From Temnopleurus reevesii (taxonomy: Eukaryota > Echinodermata > Echinoidea > Temnopleuroida > Temnopleuridae), in assembly GCA_036244855.1 (NCBI GenBank), contig BQKZ01000037.1:128844-192843 (forward strand): a DNA stretch of 64,000 bases, given 5' to 3'. Below, one piece after another: positions 24,815-36,309 of this stretch. The translations under genes were made by a program, and so were the position numbers. The number at the start of each line of letters is the position of its first letter. Positions within the stretch are counted from its first letter, which is position 1. The notes beneath the pieces are model-generated. The model was given only the letters and a program-made list of their open reading frames with translations, made no database searches and was not told where the DNA came from.

Positions 24815-27109
24815 ACTAGTTCATGGATTGCTTCACAACAGAGATCAAATTTCAAAGTTATGTCTCATTAAGATTGCTAGGGGTAATGCTTGTCCTGAAG
24901 ATCTCGATCAAAAATGGTTGCTAGAGTCAGATGTAAATTTGCAAAAACAGTATTATTTCAGGGTGTAAACCGAGAATAGTCATCGATCAGTTTAAAAGTT
25001 TTTTTTTTCTTTAAGGAGTAAGGTTTCATGCTGGCCCAATGCTCATTTACATCCCTAGATGATTTGTCTCAAATTCACTTTAATTAAACAGCTCTATCAA
25101 ACACATTGCAAATTTAATTTAATGGGATTTCTTTGACAATCTTGAAAATAATTCAGGCCTTGCAAACAATCAATCTGAATTCTACCACTTTTGATGAATA
25201 CAAAATTTTGAAACATCATACAGGCAACACTTTAAGATCTGTGCTGGTATAATTCTCTTTCATTCTTTTCTACAAAACTAAGGTAGATATAGACAAAGAT
25301 TGTAGAGTCCCATATTTCCCAGGCACTCGTTATTTCTAAAACCTGGATAAACAGGCAAATTGTAAAGTTGGTAATATCTAAATGTGTTTGTATTTGAACT
25401 ACATTTATGAACAATTTAGAAGCAAATACTTCTTTAAAAAAATATGATCCTCATGTTTTCTTCCAGCACACTCTAATGGTCGCAAATTGGAATGGGAAAA
25501 TTTAGAAATTCATTCCGACTGTCCTTATCTAACATTACGTATTCTACACTATATTTTATCTGATCTCTTCCTTTAAAATGCAATGAAAAGTCAGACAGAG
25601 TGCGAAGGGAGCTTCCATAAAGCTGGGCCACAGAAAACCATGGGCAAAGCCCAACCTCATTGACAATGTGTGTGACCTGTAATTCAACTCTCACGTTTCA
25701 GGTTGTTTGTTCGGCCTCGTTCGATACGAGACTGCGCGAAAAGGAAGAAAGAAAAGAGGCATACACCGTGAACGAGGCGAAGGGGAGATGGTAAAGGAGC
25801 GAGACCAACAGAGATAGACTAAAAAGAGAGGGGTCTATAAGTGGGTAGACAATGAAAAAGACAGATATCGTATCAAGTTCAATAAATTACAACTCGGTAA
25901 CAAGTGAGAAAGAAAAGAGGACCATTTACTAGTGAAGGGGTAGAATACAGAAAATGCAAACAATACATAAAAATGGTAGACAAGTTAAAGCAATATCAAC
26001 TAGACAAATAACATTGAAGAAACATTGTCAAGTGACATTGATAAGAAAGGGGCAGGGGATAAATAAAATACAAGAGAAACAAATATTTAATAGTGATACA
26101 TGATGATTCCATGCTTTTTGTCAGTGAGCTACCTTCTCATTGGTAAAGTAACACATCTGTCACAAGATAACTATAAACTTTTCTTTCTTGTTTTTTTTTA
26201 AATCATAATTCTTGTACAACAAGGCTTCTGTGCAAAACAGAGGGTAAATCAAATGCAATAAACATTAACATAAATCATAAATTTTTATAGCTCCAGGATG
26301 TGCAGAGGCAAACATAGTCAAAATGTTTTACGATTAACAAAAATAGATGCATTCAGGTTTTAAGTGAGAAAATCATGCACAGTCGTTTGTCAACCAGATT
26401 AATGTCAACTCCGAGAAAAACAAATTTATGGATGTCTGCAGGTGACATGAAAATTATATCTTTGCTCGGAATAAACAAGCTGTACAATATTTCGGGACAA
26501 TTCCAAGGGTGAAGTCTGGGGTTACGATTACATGAACAAATAACTCATCTATTAAAACAAACACGATTTGAAAAGACCGAAGGGGTTAAGAAAAGTTTAA
26601 CTGCATTATTGGAAAAGGGTAGAACAGAGTTACTACGTCAAAGTTGGTAGTAAATGGACCAACCAACCAAAAAAGGATTAGAAATACAGGTAACAAATTC
26701 TAGTCCATAAGAAAAATGTGTTTATGTCTTATATTATATGGAATAATAAAACTGGTAAAAATATATCTACATTATCTTTTTAAAGTTAAACAAATGTTAA
26801 AGAATAACAGCTTAGATAAGTAACTCTGCATTCAGAAACGTCGGAAAATTCGACATCAGGAATGACACGTAAAAAAAAATGGATAATTGACAGACTGTTG
26901 TTGTTTCTTTTTATTTTTGACCAGGGCCTGTAGGAATTTTATATGTGCATGGTTTTCAGCCACGTTGTATCGTAAATTCAAGTTCAGAGGCATTTTTTCA
27001 TACTGTTTTAGTATAAATTTTTTAAACATTTGAACATGCTGTTTAAAAAAAAATCATGCAGTTTGTATGTGAAGATGTAATTAGTCTGGTGAAAAGAAAT
27101 ATAAAGAGA
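24815..27109. other. AT-rich non-coding stretch with one CpG-rich patch
   Basis: At 25690-25790 an acceptor-like TTTCAG is followed by CpG-rich sequence (TTCGGCCTCGTTCGATACG) and then purine-rich DNA. The frame closes within about 30 codons and gives no recognisable peptide. The rest is AT-rich with no supported gene. Confidence 0.4.
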
Positions 27110-27238
27110 AAAGGGAGAGGAATATACAGATGGATAAAGTGATAAACGCAGACAGACAGATACCCTTACAGACAGACACGTATTCACATATGTTCCCACA
27201 AACAATTATTTCATGAGTGACAAGGCTGGCCATGCTTG

Positions 27239-27612
27239 ATTGACAAGACTCGAGAGGGGTGTGAGAGAGAGATGGTGAGAGGGAAAAGATGAAAGAGGGA
27301 AAGAGAGAGAGAGACACAAGAGAATAGAAAATATACAGAGCACCCAAGGAGAGACAGGGGACTATCAACGGGGTTTCATGACAGGGTGCGGGGTGGGTGG
27401 GGGAAATGTGGTGAGAGTGAAAGGGATTGACAAGACACAAGAGGGATGTGAGAGAGAGAGATGGTGAGAGGGGAAAAGATGAAAGAGGGAAAGAGAGAAT
27501 GAGAGAGACACAAGAGAATAGAAAATATAAAGAGCACATAAGGAGAGATAAGGGACAGTTACAACAGGGATTTCAGGGAAGGGTTAAGGGGGGTGGGTGG
27601 AAAAGATGAGAT
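27239..27612. repeat. 187-bp tandem duplication, purine-rich
   Basis: Two consecutive units start with ATTGACAAGAC at 27239 and 27426. Both continue through TGTGAGAGAGAGATGGTGAG, GAAAGAGGGAAAGAGAG, AGAATAGAAAATATA, AGGAGAGA and a GGGTGGGTGG near the end. Small indels and substitutions separate them. Confidence 0.85.
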
Positions 27613-27831
27613 GACGGTGACAGCGAATCAAGAAATACATATACATGTAAGTGACAAAGAAAGTTTGAGGGAAAAGTAGATGGACATAAGTTCAGTTAGA
27701 TCACCAACAGACAAATCTACGGTGAACTAGGCAGATGAATTACTGGCATAAATTGTTGAATATCAACAGATAGGCATATCTCAGATGAATAGAATGGCAA
27801 ATAGTATCCATTACAATTGGACAGAGTGTGA

Positions 27832-27992
27832 GGAGGATGTTACTAGAAAGTTGCAATCGATTGCAAGTTACAACTGATCAAAGCACGCCAATCATATTAA
27901 TTATTTCAAGAGTCTTTCTGAAAGAACCATGTGCAAATGAGTATACACTGGAGGAAATTTGAATCAATAATAACGTTCTAGCAACACCCTCT
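27832..27992. mobile_element. MITE copy 1 (TA-flanked, GGTGTTGCT inverted repeat)
   Basis: The left end GGATGTTACTAGAAAGTTGCAA and the right end, whose reverse complement reads AGAGGGTGTTGCTAGAACG, form imperfect terminal inverted repeats. The element interrupts the GACA field. It aligns with copies at 37124-37310 and 44453-44626 through GTTGCAATCGATTGCAAG and GCACGCCAATCA. The right edge is followed by TA. No coding capacity. Confidence 0.7.
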
Positions 27993-28184
27993 TAGATAGA
28001 TGGACAAATGGCTGACAATAGCTGACCGACAGATCGATCGATATATTTACTTCAGACTGATAGAACCAGCAGATGAAACAACGACAGATTACACTGACAG
28101 CCAAAAGAGACTGACAGAAAAGGGTATTTGAACTGACAAATAAATGGCAGAATATATATGAACGGACATATAGACTGGCAAGAA

Positions 28185-28575
28185 ATGTCGGACAGACACG
28201 TGGAAAGACAGATAAACTACTTAACAGACACAAATGCAAGTTTGGATCCATTCTCATCAGCAGACATATGACTGAAACTGACAGACATGTGGACATACAG
28301 ATAAACTGCTGAACAGACACAAATGTAAGGTTGGATCCATTCTCACAAGCAGACAAATGAGTGAAACTGATAGACACGTGGACAGACAGATAAACTGCTA
28401 AACAGATACAAATGCAAACTTTGGACCTATTTTCACCAGCAGACATACGAGTGCAACTGACATACAGATAGACAGACAGATAAACTGCTACACAGACACA
28501 AATGTAAGTTTGGATCCAGTCTCACCAGCAGACATATAGTCCAACTGATAGACAAATGAACGGACAGACAGATTA
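28185..28575. repeat. ~90-bp satellite, four or more units
   Basis: The landmark GGATCC (GGACCT in the third unit) lies at 28244, 28333, 28423 and 28512, giving periods of 89, 90 and 89 bp. Each unit contains CAGATAAACT, ACAGA(C/T)ACAAATG, the GGATCC landmark, CTCA and AGCAGACA. The satellite seems to have grown from the surrounding GACA-type repeat by duplication of a longer segment. Confidence 0.85.
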
Positions 28576-29040
28576 TAAGGCATGTGTGTCTCCTTATAAA
28601 CAAACACAACACATTTGCAGACAGACTGATAGATAGTATTAACCACATGGTTGGACAGATAAACAGACACAAACACACTAGCAGATAGACAAATGGACAG
28701 ATGGATCAATAGGCACTACCTGGAAGACAAATCGATAGATATGACTGGCAAAAGTTTTAATAAACAGACTGAAATAAACCAAAGAGCTGATAGACAGATA
28801 GACTGACTGACAGACAAAAAGATGGGCAGATAAACTAACAGGCTCATTATAGGAAAAATAGACTGTCACAAGCACCAACAAATCAGATTCATCTTTCAGA
28901 TGGGTGGATTGACAGATAAACTGATAGACAAATGATCCACAGATAAACTGAAAGGCATTATTTAATAGTCAGGTATTGTCTGAAGGCCCGACAGATCAAA
29001 CAGATGCACACACACAAACAGACAGACAGCCAGACAAGTT

Positions 29041-30635
29041 AACACATAAGAATCGAAAATTATAAGGACTGTGGGGAATACTCGTCTCTAGAGCTTTCTT
29101 GTCATTCAGCAAGCGACATGGGAGGCAGACAGACTAGCACTCTTTCTCCCTCGTATTCCTCCTAAATTACTCTGCTACTATCAACCTTTCTATGACCCCA
29201 ATCCCCCTTTGGTTGCCTGCAGAAACTAGAATAATGCTTTCACTTCAGATACATAAGCAAGCTATGCTTCGGAACATGCTACAGACTTCCTGGGGTGGAT
29301 TCATTACCATATTGCATACAACTACCAAGAAATTGTCCTACTCAGCTAACACAGAAGATAATATGTGGGACCCCATATCAGTCTGAAGGTCATGACGGTG
29401 TCATTTTCCGACCTTTATTTGCTCTTTATTTTAGCATCACACATTTACCTCATGAATCATTGGGCACATATTAATAATTTGTAGATTTCAGCATTCAGTA
29501 CAGGTTTCGCTCCATTTTGGGAAATAATTTTTCCAGTTTACAGGAATAGATTATTTTTTCATGCTGATATGTACAAAGCTGAGACATTTTATTCATCATG
29601 CTTGCACAGTGCATGTGTGACACAATATCATTGCTTTAAAGAACCAACAGATTACATATGAACACAAGTATGCCGCAAGAAACCCTCCAGTCACAATAAG
29701 TAAATAGACATGTTACTAAAATAAATGCGTAATTCTAAAGAAATTGTGCAATGTGAAGGCTGCACTGACAATTTCATGCAATGGTCCTGCATTTGTCTTC
29801 AAGTTCGTAAGACCACAGACAATAAATTGCGCAATCGATTCAAGAGATACAACCTATATTGTCCCTTTACAAGAATTGTTCTTTCCCGCAATATTCTTTT
29901 TAATTATTTCATTCTTTTTTATAACGTGTATTCTGCCAAACTTTAGTAAATCAACTTGGTTCACATAAAACATTGACGATGTTTCACATGTGAATCTCTC
30001 CCGCCCACCCCTTTCCTCCATCCTCCCCATGCCCAGCTTCTGACCCAGCATGACTGGCATGGACCCACCAAACTCGAGCTCAATGTCTTGACACATTCCA
30101 CAAAAGAAGCCTAGTAAATTGACATTGCTAGAATATACGCCAAATATTGCCTCAACGACCTTTCAGGAAACTCATTGTAATCTAAGGAAGAAAGACAGAA
30201 AGGGATTTTTTTCATTATTGTAAAGAGGAAGATAATTAAACACAACCGTAGGAGTGTAAGGTAGCAATATCAATTTGCATGGAGCTTGAGATAATATTGA
30301 CTTTGGTAGTTTGTCTGCCATGAAACGCTCGTTCCTCAGGTCTCGTATGTGGGAGATTCACATTTATTGGCTTTCCTTGTTTCACCGCAAAGAAAAGAAA
30401 ATATGGGAAATGTCATCCTTTATGATATGATGTGGCTGTGGTTTATTCCACGATAACGTGTGGGTAGCATTGCAGAACGACTATTTAAATATCTTTAACA
30501 TATTATTGGGACATCCCCATCCTTGGCCACATATGTGACTGAAATATGAAAAAAATCTTGACTTTAAAACCACTAGATATATATCAAGATATATTGTTAA
30601 TTAAATATGCTACCATGCATATATTGTTCTCTCAT
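29041..30635. other. AT-rich non-coding stretch
   Basis: Small frames around 29192-29386 and 29725-29968 have no family signature. A CpG-containing patch near 30325-30350 is unremarkable. Confidence 0.45.
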
Positions 30636-30655
30636 CCCCCCCCCCCAAAAAAAAA
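30636..30655. repeat. C11-A9 junction homopolymer
   Basis: Eleven C followed immediately by nine A, the second of four such junctions in the window. Confidence 0.9.
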
Positions 30656-31009
30656 TATCGCTCATTAAAAATTAAAAATTTTCAGGGCGTGGTCAATACA
30701 TTGAAGCCCAGAAAAAGGCCTAACAGTTATTCAATTTTCCCCCTTTACTCACATAATAGTTCTTATACCAGGGTTAAGGTGCTTAGCACCACAAATGCTA
30801 AAAAAAACCTTCAAATTTGCAGGGCCAACTTGTCTCAGACAAAATGCAGGGTTATCCCAATTTTCAAAACTATTAGAGATAAGGATGTGGACTTAGCTTT
30901 ACAGTCCTGTACTATGCAAGTGAAAAATTGCAACTTCGCCCAAAGAGTCTTGGGAAAAATTTTGTGGGTAAAATTTTGTGGGAAAAAAGAAAGCAGACCA
31001 ACTTATAGC
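30656..31009. other. Non-coding stretch with short repeats
   Basis: Contains the palindrome GGTGCTTAGCACC at 30778-30790 and a tandem AAAATTTTGTGGG pair at about 30957-30983. A 110-codon frame on the plus strand has no recognisable domain. Confidence 0.4.
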
Positions 31010-31050
31010 CCCATACAATAGGCGGGGTTGCGCCCCACCTATAGTGTGGG
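31010..31050. repeat. 18-bp-arm imperfect hairpin
   Basis: Left arm 31010-31027 (CCCATACAATAGGCGGGG) and right arm 31033-31050 (CCCCACCTATAGTGTGGG) pair over 18 positions with three mismatches, two of them G-U compatible in RNA, around the 5-nt loop TTGCG. The loop is shorter than in a typical pre-miRNA. It may be part of a dispersed palindromic repeat. Confidence 0.6.
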
Positions 31051-31255
31051 ACAAAGAAAAAATTTGCATGAGAGAAAAAGGTATGAGTATAACATGACAA
31101 GGACTAAAGCATCCACTTAGATCTAATGAGATAGCTGTAATGAGGAAGAAAGAGATGCCTATCTTTTACAGTTGAAGGCCAGTGCTAGATGCGAGGGGAG
31201 GGGGTCCACACACTAAAATGTCGTCAACTGCTGCCTTAGTAACTTTCATGAGAAT

Positions 31256-31626
31256 AATGAAGTGGTAGATCAACCCCACTTTAAAGGGGAACCAACCTCA
31301 GGGATAATCATGCTCTCATTGAATGGAGAAAATTCAGGTGAACAAACTGAAAATTTGAGCAAAATCGAACAATCCGTTCAAAAGTTAGGAATTTTCAAAG
31401 TCACAGAGATATGACGATCCCTACCGCTGATCAGGATCTGTGCGGTCGGCAACATCGAGGGAATATGTGACGTTGTGTCAGACAGCTCCTCAATCATTTT
31501 TTACATAGAATTTTAAAGAATGGATGAATATTAAATTTAGAGTAAGGTTGCAACTTGGTTCTTCTCTTCATTCAATAAGAGCATGATAATACTTGTAATG
31601 AAGTGGTAGATCAAACCAACTTTAAA
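31256..31626. mobile_element. Foldback element with 30-bp outer direct repeats
   Basis: Inverted arms lie at 31304-31330 (ATAATCATGCTCTCATTG...) and 31562-31590, whose reverse complement reads ATTATCATGCTCTTATTG, giving about 24 bp of near-perfect inversion. Outside them, 31256-31285 and 31597-31626 are direct repeats starting AATGAAGTGGTAGATCAA, with 28 of 30 bases identical. The interior reads like a dispersed non-autonomous repeat (GAACAATCCGTTCAAAAG, CACAGAGATATGACG). No coding capacity. Confidence 0.65.
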
Positions 31627-31643
31627 TATAAGGCTTTGTGAAT

Positions 31644-31900
31644 GTGTCATGGTATAGTGGTTATATAATTGTACTTCAATCACAGGGTCCTGGTTTCAAT
31701 TCCCTTTCACATCACTAATTTCCATTAGCATGAAATTCACCCACTTTTGCCACTCTCACCTAGGTGCTATTTGGGTATCGGTAGTAAACAAACATTTTGT
31801 GGTTGAGTTAGCTTCAGCTTAGGCTAAATAAAGGGCAGGGTGCTACAAGAATGTTTGCACCACTTGCCCGAAAGCACAAGTGGCTTCATAAATTCATGAC
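31644..31900 (+). mobile_element. tRNA-derived SINE
   Basis: The head contains the A-box-like CATGGTATAGTGGTT (31649-31663) and the B-box-like GGTTTCAATTCC (31692-31703). The body at about 31728-31760 (TGAAATTCACCCACTTTTG... CACCTAGGTG) matches the bodies at 37380-37425, 54231-54270 and 56940-56980. The 3' end is diffuse. It sits directly downstream of the foldback element. Confidence 0.65.
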
Positions 31901-31904
31901 CCCA

Positions 31905-34900
31905 ACACAATTTATATGTCTTTTGGGGCAAGTGACAATCTTATTTACTTGCCTAATGGCTCAATTTTGTTGCCCTGGGTATTCAAGCAAGTGGGTTTGT
32001 AGTGCCCTGAAAGGCAACCGGGTATGAATCCAGTGACAAAGTAGTCATGCCCTGAGCACTAACAAAGTGCTATCAGGTTTATTTCAAGAAGTGGGCGAAA
32101 GTGCCCATATCAATTCAGTAACATATATGAATCCATGAGGATAGTCTATGGTTAACTAAACCTGAGAAATAAACTCTATATCTTACAATTACACTGGATT
32201 CTTAGGGAAGAATTAAATTTCAATAGAATTTAGGCTACATTGGCAGAGAACAATTTAATTTCCAATCTATTCAATATTAATAAAAAGCGATTCAAAATTA
32301 AATTGTGTCTCCTTGCTCAAAATGAGGAGAAAAAATTGTTGTAATTTGCAGAGTACATTGAAGGCAGTCAAATGTGAACGATTGACACTTTAATGACCTT
32401 CTAAAATAACAGGCAGACTAGAATCTCCTCAAATCCAATTATGATTTCATTCCACACTGATCACTAAGATAACTGTTCCCTCATTCATAGTTCTATCTCT
32501 TCACTGATCTCTTATTATTGAAAATGATGTAATTGTCAAAATCTCTTTCATTTTCAATAACAATATAAAGTTGCCTTTATCTTTGTGAAACTATTTCTAT
32601 CCTTTAAAAAACTGATGAACTGGGACGTTTTGGGTGGGATTCAGATTTGTTTCAATTGAACGCAAATAAATATCTGAGGTATAATATGAACTAAGTGTGA
32701 TGCTTTCTTTACTTCGCAACAAGATGTACCTTTCTGAATTTAAACTTCATTTGGTCCAGTATCAAATAATCTAGGAAATAAGTTTAGTCCCCCTTTTCAG
32801 AACATCCCACCGGTCCATCATATGGACTAAATTCAGAATATCTATACAGCTAGAATCTTCTCAATAAAACTTGGATGAAAGTGCTTTGAAAAAATCAATA
32901 TTGACTTGAAATGACTGAAATGGCAATCACAGAATGTATGAAATGGTGTAAATCACCCCAAAACTTTTTGTCAAGCCAAAAGGGAATCCCTTTCATCAGA
33001 TCATATCATTTGCAGATAATTTTCAGAGCATGTTTTCCCCCATAGAGCGAGTTGAAACTTTTGGAATACAATTGACAGCCAATGAGGCATGGCACAATAG
33101 CACAGAATTGAAGTTACACGCTGAATGCAGGTGCTTATGAACAAAAAACGACATGGAAAAAATTAAATTGAATTCCCATCGCTCTCGAACAAAGGTAGAT
33201 CTAGCAGAGTATACATTTCTTTGGAATGAAAGGAATAGCGGGTATTGAGATCTGTCTGTGAGGCATATCCTTTACTCATAGAGACTTTCAAGTGTGGAGT
33301 TCATAATCCAGGTAAAGGTGGCTGCCTTTTTTTTGTCAATATATCACATTTATTCGGCTGAATTGTTTTTAGATTCGGGAGTTTGCGGATCAGCGATCTT
33401 GAAAGAGTATGGCTCTGAAGATAACCAACTTTTCACCTTATCATGGCTTGAAATCCTGCCATGCAAATGCTTGATAAAGTGAATTCAGGAGCAGGGTTTT
33501 TTTTCAGCATTTGACTTGTACAATGTCATGGTAGGGTGATGAAATACAGGTAAAAATATTCTTTTTATTGTTTGGTTTGAACAACTAAATATCTTATCTC
33601 ACTTCAAATATCTATAACCTTTACCTTCACAAAAGATGTGGGTAAAATACTTCATTCTAATACAGCCTTTTCATTTGGTCACCCCTCCCTATACGAGCCC
33701 CCCTTCCCAGGAGCCAAACTTTGGGCTTCATTGACCCTCACTGCAAGCGACACAACAACCACAATATACCTAGCCCTTTTCATTGTTTTTTTAACTCTTA
33801 TTAATATCACTTACATAAAGACTATTCAAAACCGCTCTTTCTTTATATAATAATAATCTATGTTGTTTTATATTTAAAAAAACTAACCAAAGTGATTAGA
33901 AATTTATCAAAAAATATCCATAACATTAAGCTTATACTCTAACAAATATCACCCACACCATTCATTCAATCTGAGTTCTATTCCTGAATTTACAACCCAG
34001 TCCCATCTACTGACTTTCTTGTATTCTTTTGGCTGTTATCCCGGAGGCCAGTACTGGAAGGAGGCCAAAGCCTATTGATGATACCTTATTTTAGCCATGA
34101 TAAACCACCTAGTGACTCAATAAGCAATGTAAATGCATTCTGACTACATTGGGTAGCAATCCAATCGTTTGTTTACTTTGAATACAAGCCAAATACTAAC
34201 GCTTTAAAAAGAAGTGTGCTATTTTTTCTTTCCTTTTGTTCGCGATCTCCGTGTGACTTTTACATGAACTCAATCAATCTTTTCTCCCTCTCTCTCTTTC
34301 TCTCTCTGTCAAAGTCATGCACTGAACAACCAAATTATCCAGATAAACAATGTTTTTTCCCATGCTGGAATTAGAAACGAGATCCTACAAATCAGAGCGG
34401 TCCGGACGGATCGTTTATCGCAGTCATCGGCCTGGTAATACACTGCAGGATTTCCTGTGTAGTTAACAACTCTACGGATGGACATATGTTTATTATCCTA
34501 CATGACACTATATACCTATTAAAAAAACATGTCAGGGGAAAAAGGGATATTTTTTCCTTTCTAAAACATGCTTTCCAGGATGTCAAATCACATTTCAGAA
34601 ATAGAAATTAAAACTTCACCTGTTTACAGAATGTTTATCTCATAAAACCTTTCTACAGCATAAAACATATTTCAAGTATGATTTATGCTTACAAAATGTG
34701 CGGGTTGGCATTCATTCACAGACCCAATTCGAAGTCAGAATATCTAATGCTGCCAACAAGACATAAAAGCCATGTCTAGAACATAGTCTAAGGAAGAAAA
34801 CAGCAGCCAAACTGCTAGATGTATTAGGCTTTCCTCCAGACACACCTACCAGTAGTGCCAACCATAGGTGGTACTAATTAAATTCAATATGTTGGGTCTG

Positions 34901-35755
34901 TGAATGTAGACAAGTTGGGGGGGGGGGGCTCTAATAGTGCTGCGAATTCATATTGGCAGCTCCAAGCTCGACAAACTTTCACACCTTTTGTGTGCAGTTG
35001 ATTTATTTTCGTGACTGGCGGATGAACTTGGGTGTCTGCTAGATGAACTCTCAAACTCCCTTTGTTTCTGAGGTAAAGCATTTTCCGTGGAGAGCTGCTG
35101 TTGGATGCATGTTTGTTTGTCTTACATTGCAATATTTTCTCGGTGAAATTTCACTTTTGATTGACCTGTGCTCATCTACAAAACATATTTGGGTGTGACG
35201 CTATATAAATCTTATATATGCCTACACTGCAATACATGGTAGAGACCCCATCATCATATTATTTCTGTTTGAATTGAATGCTTACAGCTTATTTGATGCT
35301 TGGACACTGAGATAAAGCCTGTAAAAGATTGACAGTTATGAATGAATGGGTCTGATAATGTCTCTGCCTGTCTCATATGATAAGAAACTTTGGCAGAATA
35401 GCCTTCATCCAAATTCATATGAGTAAATGCATACATTGCCCAATTTTTGTCATATCAGTTCAACAGGAGTGGGTCATGTTAGTTGAATGCAAAAAAACAA
35501 AAAAACCCAGAGCAACCTCAACCAGTCCTCAAAATCCATTTCTTTCCCCATTTCTATGATTGCGTTGTTTTGGGACTTCATCAAATGTAAGTGTGACAGA
35601 AGACTGGCCTTTTGAAGTGATTTTCACCTGAAGGTAACTTTTTTTGCCAAGGATATCTTGAAATCACAGGAAGAAGTCACATTAGCCAATTTCTGTGTCT
35701 AACAAATATTTCAAATCAAGCACATTCTAAGATCATTCTCCCTAGCGCTTACAGG
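31905..35755. other. AT-rich non-coding stretch
   Basis: No gene is supported. A GC-richer patch at 34396-34440 (GCGGTCCGGACGGATCG) could be a conserved element. A G run of about 13 lies near 34918-34928. GACGCTATATAAAT at about 35197-35210 resembles the SINE tail word but is isolated. Confidence 0.45.
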
Positions 35756-35769
35756 GTTTCCATGGCAAC
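35756..35769. promoter_or_regulatory. RFX X-box-like site GTTTCCATGGCAAC
   Basis: The 14-mer is one of the canonical near-palindromic X-box forms recognised by RFX factors, which control ciliary and some neuronal genes in animals. It lies about 140 bp upstream of the exon-like frame at 35907. Binding is inference. Confidence 0.35.
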
Positions 35770-35906
35770 AATACTGATTCACATTTCTTTGTGATAAATA
35801 CTCTTCAAAATCAGTCCATTGCATCAGTCTAGTTGGAATCAGTTAAAGGAATTGAACAAAGAATGTAAAGGGGCATTGTGTCTAACATTGTTTTACTCGA
35901 ACTAAG

Positions 35907-36072
35907 AAGAGACAAGTTTCCCGACAAGACCTTGGACTTGAAGTGGAGTATCAGGCGGGCCGCAGACTACAGAAAGCATCTCAGCTATGTGTCTCACTGT
36001 GACTCACAGATGGAAGTAGACTGGTCATTGGTAGAGCTCACGAATCATCGTTGGTTTTGCGAGCCAGTCTAA
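35907..36072 (+). CDS. Exon-like open frame, unidentified
   Basis: After a plausible branch point (CTAAC at 35882) and a T-rich run, an acceptor-like CTAAG ends at 35906. The open frame that follows reads RDKFPDKTLDLKWSIRRAAD and later VELTNHRWFCEPV before TAA at 36070-36072. The frame is open from a TAA at 35866-35868; its only ATG is at 36010, so it would have to be an exon rather than a whole gene. Codon content and amino-acid mix (balanced charged, Trp, Cys and His) look more protein-like than other frames here. No family is recognised. It could instead be a conserved non-coding element or an old pseudogene piece. Confidence 0.2.
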
Positions 36073-36237
36073 TTCTTCAGGTTCATTGCGCCCTCAGCAT
36101 TCAAAGCTAATTCATTACTACCATTATGAAATAATCTTTCGGGGATTCCAACTGAAAGTCAAGCATATTACGAATAATCATTTCCTCCTGTGTTGTAAGG
36201 GGTATGTGTGCAATTATTTTTTGACAAGGAGATACAA

Positions 36238-36302
36238 GGCCCATTGTTTGAATCTCAAACCCATTAGTTTGATCCAGAAATTCAACCACTACACCATAAT
36301 GC
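36238..36302 (-). mobile_element. SINE head fragment (tRNA-derived)
   Basis: On the minus strand GCATTATGGTGTAGTGGTTG supplies an A-box-like segment, followed 30-40 bp later by GGTTTGAGATTCAAAC, a degenerate B-box. It matches the heads at 39821 and 59771. The body is not clearly present. Confidence 0.5.
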
Positions 36303-36309
36303 TTAAGGT

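Larger units (their letters stand above)
27110..29040. repeat. GACA/GATA-type simple-repeat field
   Basis: Nearly 2 kb dominated on the plus strand by CAGACAGACAGATAAACTG-like words, with a purine-rich front part (27243-27610). A MITE (27832-27992) and a 90-bp satellite (28185-28575) are embedded. The long minus-strand frames here (Cys/Ser/Leu/Val-rich) are by-products of the CTGTCTGT repeat. Tetranucleotide decay is evident everywhere, so the array is old. Confidence 0.85.

Noticed and set aside
28185..28575. Regular repeats considered as a CRISPR array
   Set aside because: Units are contiguous and about 90 bp with no unique spacers, in a eukaryotic simple-repeat context.
27964..28881. Minus-strand Cys/Ser/Val-rich frames with a 30-residue period
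   Set aside because: They arise from the CTGTCTGT repeat and the 90-bp satellite; units of 89 and 90 bp alternate, so the frame is not preserved.
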